6,738 nucleotides of DNA, taken from assembly GCA_021826765.1 (NCBI GenBank), contig JAKAYK010000051.1, positions 1 to 6,738 on the forward strand, given 5' to 3'. This DNA comes from Thermoplasmata archaeon. GTDB lineage: Archaea; Thermoplasmatota; Thermoplasmata; Thermoplasmatales; Thermoplasmataceae. The position numbers were made by a program, and so were the translations under genes. Below are positions 1-4,617 of the stretch, in pieces. The notes beneath the pieces are model-generated. The model saw nothing but the letters and a program-made list of their open reading frames with translations, was not told the origin of the DNA and ran no database searches. Each line of letters starts with the position of its first letter. Positions within the stretch are counted from its first letter, which is position 1.

Positions 1-56
1 ATACACCAGATCATGACGATTTTAAAATGTGAATTGATGACATTCCATTGAGTCTT

Positions 57-851
57 TCAATTGATTGCTCTGATCATCCATGCCCAATCATCCTTGGTAA
101 TGAAAACTTTCTTTATTCCTATGAAAAATTTGTCAGGGTTCTTTTCTAGAAACTCATGAAGCAGCAGTATCTTCTTTATGATTGCATACTTTCCATCACT
201 TTTTGATTCTGCCCTTATAAGCCCATAATTGATGCGAATATAGACCTGCATCAACACTTCCATCATGGATATTGTCCGGAGTGCAATATCAGGGCTATTA
301 TGATTTTCCATTATTCCCCTTATTGCCTTGGGAGCGTAATAATTACTCCTGAGTCCCATATTCGATTTTTCAATAGCAAGGTTGCCGTATATTTCCAACA
401 CATCTTCCATTGTTAGATCTCCTGCTATGAACTTCAGCTTCAAGTCTTCATTGAGATCATCATACACTTTTCTTGACCAGGGATGAATCTCAATATACCT
501 GGAAAAATTCTGCGCCCACTTTAGCAGTTTTTCCCTATTCTCATTATTTTTCAGATTCTGCGATTTTCCCTTTCTAATAGAAGAATTATCACCCTTATGG
601 TGACTGGGCCGGTAAATGGTGGAAATGTCACCCGCTTTTTCAGATATTTTTAAATTGTATTCTGCACGCTTTCCGGGGTTACGAAGTACCTCATAAGCTT
701 CATTGATCTCCCTTGCCATAATTTCTGCAAGGTTTCTATCAGATTCATTTACATCAGGATGCCACCGTTTAATCATTCTGTAGTATCCTTTTTTGATGTC
801 TTCATCAGACGCATTTATTGACACATCAAGAAGTTTGTAATAATCAATCAT
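57..851 (-). CDS. Stand-alone J-domain (class C DnaJ-like) protein with an unrecognised helical C-terminal region
   Basis: The first ~68 residues form a J domain: a DYYKLLDV start, a basic helix II, the HPD motif at residues 31-33 (H31, P32, D33), then helix III with INEAYEVLRNP and an R-x-x-Y-N end (about residues 49-66). HPD is the motif by which J proteins stimulate ATP hydrolysis by DnaK/Hsp70, so this is probably a DnaK co-chaperone that brings a specific client. There is no Gly/Phe region, no CxxCxGxG zinc repeats and no class A/B C-terminal fold, so it is not the canonical DnaJ. Residues ~71-105 are a polar, Lys/Asn/Ser-rich linker. Residues ~106-264 look alpha-helical and cytosolic and match no family I recognise. 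No signal peptide or membrane segment is seen. The ATG is favoured because it sits right before the conserved DYY. An AAGGA abuts the ATG with no spacer, too close for an ordinary Shine-Dalgarno site, and a TATA-like box lies ~35 bp upstream. The gene is transcribed away from the glycosyltransferase genes. Confidence 0.9.
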   Translation of the reverse strand: MIDYYKLLDVSINASDEDIKKGYYRMIKRWHPDVNESDRNLAEIMAREINEAYEVLRNPGKRAEYNLKISEKAGDISTIYRPSHHKGDNSSIRKGKSQNLKNNENREKLLKWAQNFSRYIEIHPWSRKVYDDLNEDLKLKFIAGDLTMEDVLEIYGNLAIEKSNMGLRSNYYAPKAIRGIMENHNSPDIALRTISMMEVLMQVYIRINYGLIRAESKSDGKYAIIKKILLLHEFLEKNPDKFFIGIKKVFITKDDWAWMIRAIN

Positions 852-880
852 TCCTTATTGGTTACACATGGTTATGTTCA

Positions 881-890
881 ATATATTTTT
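881..890 (-). promoter_or_regulatory. TATA-like box for the J-domain gene
   Basis: Read on the minus strand this is AAAAATATAT. Its centre lies about 35 bp upstream of the ATG at 851. With the usual archaeal distance of ~26-27 bp between TATA centre and transcription start, the mRNA would begin near 859-860, giving a leader of only ~8-9 nt. That leader would contain little more than the AAGGA next to the ATG. The box is flanked by CACATG (865-870) and CATGTG (893-898), inverted copies that could be operator half-sites. The assignment rests on position and AT content only. Confidence 0.45.
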
Positions 891-1064
891 TACATGTGAA
901 TTTTGTTTTAGATTCTTTTTTTTAAAAACAGCTGAAACTTTGTAGCATTTGCATTTTGGAAAGTACGCACTTCACTTGAATCAACATTTTATATGCATAT
1001 TACAATACTGCCTCAAGAATCCTGATAAATTTCAATATTTTCACTTTATGCGTTTTTAATATAT

Positions 1065-1099
1065 TTCATATCTATTTTCTATATGAAGTATATTCATAT
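1065..1099. repeat. Three alternating TTCATAT/ATATGAA elements (candidate operator)
   Basis: TTCATAT occurs at 1065-1071, its exact inverse ATATGAA at 1081-1087, and TTCATAT again at 1093-1099. The last two form a 19-bp inverted repeat with a 5-bp GTATA centre; the first two form a wider one with a 9-bp spacer. Such alternating half-sites are typical of DNA bound by dimeric winged-helix or Lrp-type regulators, but the surrounding DNA is very AT-rich, so chance is a real alternative. The cluster lies ~95-125 bp upstream of the probable TATA box of the glycosyltransferase gene and ~180-215 bp from that of the J gene. Confidence 0.4.
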
Positions 1100-1107
1100 T
1101 TTTATAA

Positions 1108-1129
1108 TTAGAAAAATTCTTAGAAAAAT
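1108..1129. repeat. 10-bp direct repeat TTAGAAAAAT with 12-bp period
   Basis: TTAGAAAAAT occurs at 1108-1117 and again, identically, at 1120-1129, separated by two bases. The second copy supplies the left arm of the palindrome that follows. This could be a regulator-binding tandem or slippage in AT-rich DNA. Nothing in the sequence tells these apart. Confidence 0.5.
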
Positions 1130-1153
1130 GTAATTTCAAATTGTAATTTTTCT
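1122..1153. repeat. 32-bp imperfect palindrome upstream of the glycosyltransferase gene
   Basis: The outer arms AGAAAAAT (1122-1129) and ATTTTTCT (1146-1153) are perfect inverses. Inside them AATTT (1132-1136) and AAATT (1138-1142) form a second inverted pair around C1137. The two dyads share almost the same centre, offset by half a base. As DNA it could be an operator for a dimeric regulator. As RNA the stem would be mostly A-U and weak. It ends ~38 bp before the TATA-like box of the downstream gene. Confidence 0.45.
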
Positions 1154-1190
1154 GCTGTCCACCATTCTTACGGTGAAGGAATCAGTAACA

Positions 1191-1200
1191 TTATTATAAT
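1191..1200 (+). promoter_or_regulatory. TATA-like box for the GT2-GtrA gene
   Basis: The sequence TTATTATAAT is centred near 1196, preceded by a purine-rich GGTGAAGGAA stretch (1172-1181) that is too far upstream to be an ordinary BRE. A start ~26-27 bp downstream would fall near 1222-1223, just before the TTG at 1224, which would make the mRNA leaderless if that TTG is used. A second TATA-like sequence, CTTATATC at about 1206-1213, would start transcription near 1235. The choice of box therefore bears on which start codon is real. Confidence 0.4.
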
Positions 1201-1223
1201 AATTCCTTATATCATCTATACGA

Positions 1224-2288
1224 TTGAATGAGGTGAACACGATATTAGACTTGTCAGTTATACTGCCAACATACAATGAGGCTGAAAATCTTCCTATAAT
1301 AATACATAGGATAGAGGAGATGGACTTAAATTGCCAGATAGTTGTGGTAGATGATAATAGTCAGGATAAAACAGCTGAAATTGCTGAGCGCCTTAACTCA
1401 AAATACGGAAACATTATAGTCGTCAGAAGACCTGGAAAAAACGGAATTGCAACTGCGGTCAGAGATGGCCTTCTCAATTCAGAAAGCAAATATGTAATTG
1501 TAATGGACAGCGATTTGCAACACCCTCCTGAGGTCATTCCAAGGATACTCAACGAACTTGAAAAAGGGAGAGAACTTGTGGTTGCTTCAAGATACGTTCG
1601 AGGAGGATCTGCTGAATTCAATATCATTAGAAAGGCTATTTCTAAATTTGCAACAGCTCTTGCCCATATGAATATTCAAAAGACGGAAGCGATAAAAGAT
1701 CCACTTTCCGGATTCTTTGGATTCAGAAGAGATGTAGTGAAACCTGATCAAATTGTTTCCAACGGATACAAAATACTTCTTGAAATACTGGTGGCCACTA
1801 ACACCACAAACATTGGAGAGGTTCCATACAGATTCATAAAGAGGAAGAGAGGGAAAAGCAAACTTGGTTTTAGTGAATTCCTCAAATACATAAAACTGGT
1901 GCTCAGGCTTTCTGATTACCAGATGCTTAAATTTGCCTTTGTTGGTTTGACAGGCGCGCTCCTCAATCTTCTAATAATGAACATTGTGGTTGGGCATTAC
2001 TATCAGCCAGTTGTCTTTGGTGCAATCCTTGCCCTTGAAGCTTCGATTGTGTCAAACTTTGTGATGAACAATTACTGGACATACAGGAAAAGGGCATCCT
2101 CTGGAACAGTGATCAAAAGATACGTGAAATACAATGTGATGTCAAGCCTTGGATCAGGAATATATTTCTCACTGGTTCTTGTGCTTACATTTTTTGGCAT
2201 TAATTACATGTGGGCAGATGTAGTGGGAATACTTGGCTCCTTCACTATGAACTTTGGTGGAAGCCAGGGTGTGGTCTGGCACTTGTGA
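1224..2288 (+). CDS. Dolichol-phosphate mannose synthase-type GT2 glycosyltransferase fused to a GtrA-like membrane domain
   Basis: This enzyme very likely transfers a hexose (mannose or glucose) from a nucleotide sugar to a polyprenyl phosphate on the cytoplasmic face of the membrane. Residues ~11-220 are a GT-A fold: the SVILPTYNEAENL start (11-23), VVVDDNSQDKT (40-50), the metal-binding D95-S-D97-L-Q99 followed by HPPE, SRY (122-124), DPLSGFF (159-165) and the basic KRKRGKSKLG loop (206-215). Residues ~231-354 are GtrA-like, about four membrane helices with FVGLTGALLN, E272 and NFVMNNYWTY. The 354-aa length and domain order match the Pyrococcus furiosus type III synthase (about 352 aa). 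The start is uncertain: TTG1224 is the longest frame, GTG1233 and TTG1251 are alternatives, and no ATG fits. A perfect GAGGTGA Shine-Dalgarno sequence lies at 1230-1236, inside the longest frame. The next gene, 52 bp downstream, is a GT-C-type enzyme likely to use its product. Substrate cannot be read from sequence; Glc or GlcNAc transfer is possible. Confidence 0.92.
   Translation: MNEVNTILDLSVILPTYNEAENLPIIIHRIEEMDLNCQIVVVDDNSQDKTAEIAERLNSKYGNIIVVRRPGKNGIATAVRDGLLNSESKYVIVMDSDLQHPPEVIPRILNELEKGRELVVASRYVRGGSAEFNIIRKAISKFATALAHMNIQKTEAIKDPLSGFFGFRRDVVKPDQIVSNGYKILLEILVATNTTNIGEVPYRFIKRKRGKSKLGFSEFLKYIKLVLRLSDYQMLKFAFVGLTGALLNLLIMNIVVGHYYQPVVFGAILALEASIVSNFVMNNYWTYRKRASSGTVIKRYVKYNVMSSLGSGIYFSLVLVLTFFGINYMWADVVGILGSFTMNFGGSQGVVWHL
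1230..1236 (+). promoter_or_regulatory. Perfect Shine-Dalgarno GAGGTGA of uncertain use
   Basis: GAGGTGA is fully complementary to the UCACCUC of the usual archaeal 16S rRNA tail. It overlaps the apparent N-terminal coding region. The nearest standard in-frame start downstream is TTG at 1251, 14 nt away, which is long. An in-frame ATA at 1242 has ideal spacing but is rarely a start. If TTG1224 is used on a leaderless mRNA, the match is accidental. Confidence 0.4.
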
Positions 2289-2304
2289 GTCATTGAAACA
2301 CCAC

Positions 2305-2313
2305 ATATATTTA
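2305..2313 (+). promoter_or_regulatory. TATA-like box for the GT-C gene
   Basis: The AT-rich core ATATATTTA in the 52-bp spacer is centred near 2309. Transcription would begin near 2335-2336, about 5 nt before the ATG at 2341, so the mRNA would be essentially leaderless. No Shine-Dalgarno sequence precedes the ATG (the preceding bases are GGTTCACTGT). The GT-C gene can therefore probably be transcribed on its own, although read-through from the upstream synthase gene is also plausible because no terminator is evident between them. Confidence 0.5.
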
Positions 2314-2340
2314 TCTTAATAGTTCATACAGGTTCACTGT

Positions 2341-4617
2341 ATGGCCCAACTGAAATTTGAGATAGGCAAGCTTAGATATCTTCTCCTTGGAATAGTTTAT
2401 TCAATAGTTCCATTCGGTACCCTGTACACAATAAGCTACCTGAATCTTGCTGCTATCATTAATGGATGGCTTCTTTTCATAACAGGAATCATATGTATCC
2501 TTTATTTTCTCATTTTTCCGGAAAATAAAAAATTTATCAATTTGGTGACATATGCCGGCCTGATTTTCATAACAGTGCAATTTTTCTTAGTCATTGCCAG
2601 TCTCTACGGTAATGCAACAACTGATGAAATAATAATTGAAACTTATGCGGCCAGAATTTTCCTGCAGGGAAAAGATCCTTATGTCAATTCAAACATGGTG
2701 GAAGTTTTCAAGTTTATAACGCCAATTTTCGGTACTCCTATGTTGAATGGAAATAACGTATATTTCCTCCTTTATCCCGGCATGTCTGTTCTCGCCTTTG
2801 CACCCTTTGTTTATCTCAATCTGCCTGATTATACGGCTTTGTATTTCTTTTCAATACTGCTTCTCCTGTTTACTATACTTTACCTGAAAAACAACAAGAT
2901 GGCAGATATTATACCATATTTGACCCTGGTCATTGCCACAGACATTACAGTTGCTGGATTTTCCCTGTCCGGCTCAACTGACGTCATATGGATATTTTTC
3001 ATGACGCTGTCATACATATACCGTAAGAACACTAAATTTTCAGGTGCAATGTTTGGGCTGGCCCTTTCAGCCAAACAGCTTCCCATAATTGCACTCCCAT
3101 TCATGCTCTACCTCATATATAGAGAGAAAGAGAAATCCATGAAGCAGATAGTGTTCTTCATCTTGGGGGCAATGTTTACATTCCTGCTGACTAACCTGCC
3201 ATTCATCCTGATGCAGCCGCAGGACTGGTTGAGGAATATGATTGAGGCTGAATTCCAACCGGTTATAGGAATAGGCGTTGGATTTTCCGAGGTCGCATTC
3301 GCAGGATTTGTGAACATTCCATCCAAAGTGTTCACAATTCTTTTCGCAATGACTGCATTGATCTGCATGCTTGTATACATAAAATTTTTCAACAGGATCA
3401 AATATGCACTCTTTGTCTTTCCAGCCATAATATTTCTCTTCAATTTCAGGCTCCTGACCACTTACATCTTTGACTGGATAGTACTGGACCTTCTTGCTTA
3501 TGTTGACTTTTACAAAGAGAAGGAACAGACAAGACTCCTGAATCCCTCCACGCCAGGAAGCACAATCAGTATAGCTCCACTGGATTTGAAGAAACTCAAG
3601 TCCTTCATTAAAAAGAATTCTTCATTTTTACTTGTGCTGATTATAATTTTTGCAGGAGGTACTTCTGCAGTTGTATATGAGAGCATGCAGCTGAGCGGAA
3701 CTCACATTTTTGTGATAAATTCCGTCTCAAACGTTTCTGATCCGATTGATGTCTCAGGATATATAACGTCAATGGATGTTTCTATCACATACAACCCAAC
3801 TTCCGGAATGAACCTTAGTTCACCTGTTTTCTTCAGGATCATTCCCTCCACCTCCACCGGTTCAAATTTCAACAGCCTGATCTGGAAATCAAACCACAAT
3901 ATAAAGTATGGAATGAATAATGTCACCATAACTCCTGCCATTGCACTGTATTTTCTTCCAGACAATTCCAATTTCAGAATCCAGGCATATTACAATTTTC
4001 AGAGTACATTCTATTCGAGTGGAACTGTGTCCCTGAAGCAGAATACTACTTTTCCCAACTATGGCATGATGTATCCAACATACACTCCTAGCAACCCATA
4101 TCCGGGTTGGACTCTCAATCAGGGTGAAAAGCAGTTCAGTTATATCCTGAAAAATGGACTGAATGTAACAGGTAATGGTGCAAATATGCCGCTGACCAAT
4201 TCTGCTGGCACATCTTCAATGAAACTGACAGATCAACCTGCAAACCTCACCTATCTTTCGAGCAATAATAAAATTCTCAGATTCGATGGAAATTATACAG
4301 GCGAAGGAACCATCCTTTCCATTAAAGGCGGAATAGTAACCCCTGTGCTATTTTACGGAATCAATATTACATTCAACAATACATTTTCAATTTTTATTGG
4401 ATTCAACAGCACTGCAAATAAAACAACTGTCTATGATTCCCAGAACTCCATATACATAATAACTTCAAATTTCACCATAAATTTCAGGCAGATCTATAAC
4501 CTGAGCCTGACAAATGTTCCATATTACCCTGTTCAGTTCATAACATTCTCATATGAGGTCAGATCGCAGTTGCCAGGCACTTATGACTTCTCATTTTACA
4601 ACTTTTCTCTCAATTGA
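2341..4617 (+). CDS. GT-C-type membrane glycosyltransferase fused to a large extracytoplasmic beta-rich domain
   Basis: The first ~395 residues contain about eleven or twelve hydrophobic segments (near 12-35, 37-59, 66-88, 143-181, 188-227, 234-258, 269-290, 328-348, 355-389). After the third segment comes an extracytoplasmic loop with D95-E96 and, further on, FLQGKDPY (107-114). This resembles the first-loop acidic motif and the L-x-G-x-x-P-Y signature of GT-C families such as GT87/DUF2029, which use polyprenyl-phosphate sugars. GSTDVIW (211-217) and the ALSAKQLPI helix (241-249) also fit that group. A basic loop (~391-426) leads to a last membrane helix (~428-447). Residues ~449-758 are a beta-rich, Ser/Thr/Asn-rich outer domain with about 14 N-X-S/T sequons; I recognise no family for it. 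GT87 enzymes are usually ~400-450 aa, so this tail is extra. The ATG start is preceded by a TATA-like box. The upstream synthase would make its donor. Acceptor unknown: protein-linked glycan, lipid or S-layer-type protein are all possible. GT-C assignment is probable, not certain. Confidence 0.78.
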   Translation: MAQLKFEIGKLRYLLLGIVYSIVPFGTLYTISYLNLAAIINGWLLFITGIICILYFLIFPENKKFINLVTYAGLIFITVQFFLVIASLYGNATTDEIIIETYAARIFLQGKDPYVNSNMVEVFKFITPIFGTPMLNGNNVYFLLYPGMSVLAFAPFVYLNLPDYTALYFFSILLLLFTILYLKNNKMADIIPYLTLVIATDITVAGFSLSGSTDVIWIFFMTLSYIYRKNTKFSGAMFGLALSAKQLPIIALPFMLYLIYREKEKSMKQIVFFILGAMFTFLLTNLPFILMQPQDWLRNMIEAEFQPVIGIGVGFSEVAFAGFVNIPSKVFTILFAMTALICMLVYIKFFNRIKYALFVFPAIIFLFNFRLLTTYIFDWIVLDLLAYVDFYKEKEQTRLLNPSTPGSTISIAPLDLKKLKSFIKKNSSFLLVLIIIFAGGTSAVVYESMQLSGTHIFVINSVSNVSDPIDVSGYITSMDVSITYNPTSGMNLSSPVFFRIIPSTSTGSNFNSLIWKSNHNIKYGMNNVTITPAIALYFLPDNSNFRIQAYYNFQSTFYSSGTVSLKQNTTFPNYGMMYPTYTPSNPYPGWTLNQGEKQFSYILKNGLNVTGNGANMPLTNSAGTSSMKLTDQPANLTYLSSNNKILRFDGNYTGEGTILSIKGGIVTPVLFYGINITFNNTFSIFIGFNSTANKTTVYDSQNSIYIITSNFTINFRQIYNLSLTNVPYYPVQFITFSYEVRSQLPGTYDFSFYNFSLN

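Larger units (their letters stand above)
852..1223. other. AT-rich divergent intergenic region (372 bp)
   Basis: This stretch separates two divergently transcribed genes and is long for a compact archaeal genome. I found no convincing ORF: the best small plus-strand frame, ATG at 874 to TAG at 945, encodes only a low-complexity Phe-rich 23-mer. There is no tRNA-like cloverleaf. It holds TATA-like boxes for both flanking genes, a T8-A5 tract at 916-928, the 10-bp palindrome ATATGCATAT at 991-1000, three TTCATAT/ATATGAA elements (1065-1099), a 10-bp direct repeat (1108-1129) and a 32-bp imperfect palindrome (1122-1153). A TATAAAA on the minus strand near 987-993 could start a second, longer J-gene transcript or a small RNA. 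That is speculative. Confidence 0.6.

Noticed and set aside
1..51. Possible 3' end of a plus-strand gene entering from the left (frame ending TGA at 30-32 or TGA at 49-51).
   Set aside because: Only 9 or 16 codons are visible; either frame could be open by chance, and no family can be recognised.
916..928. T8-A5 tract considered as a terminator.
   Set aside because: It lies between two divergent genes, so no known transcript would need to end there.
874..945. Small plus-strand ORF of 23 codons in the intergenic region.
   Set aside because: It is Phe-rich low-complexity translation of a T-rich tract, with no ribosome-binding site.
1157..1178. CACC/GGTG hairpin (around 1160-1175) upstream of the glycosyltransferase gene, considered as a small RNA or riboswitch element.
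   Set aside because: Only four base pairs with an 8-nt loop, and it lies upstream of the predicted transcription start.
1361..1627. Minus-strand open frame of 88 codons inside the GT2 domain.
   Set aside because: It is antisense to the conserved DxD-containing region of the synthase and has no independent support.
3108..3461. Minus-strand open frame of 117 codons inside the GT-C gene.
   Set aside because: It lies wholly opposite a strongly supported membrane-protein frame, has no promoter or recognisable domain, and its composition is that of an antisense shadow.
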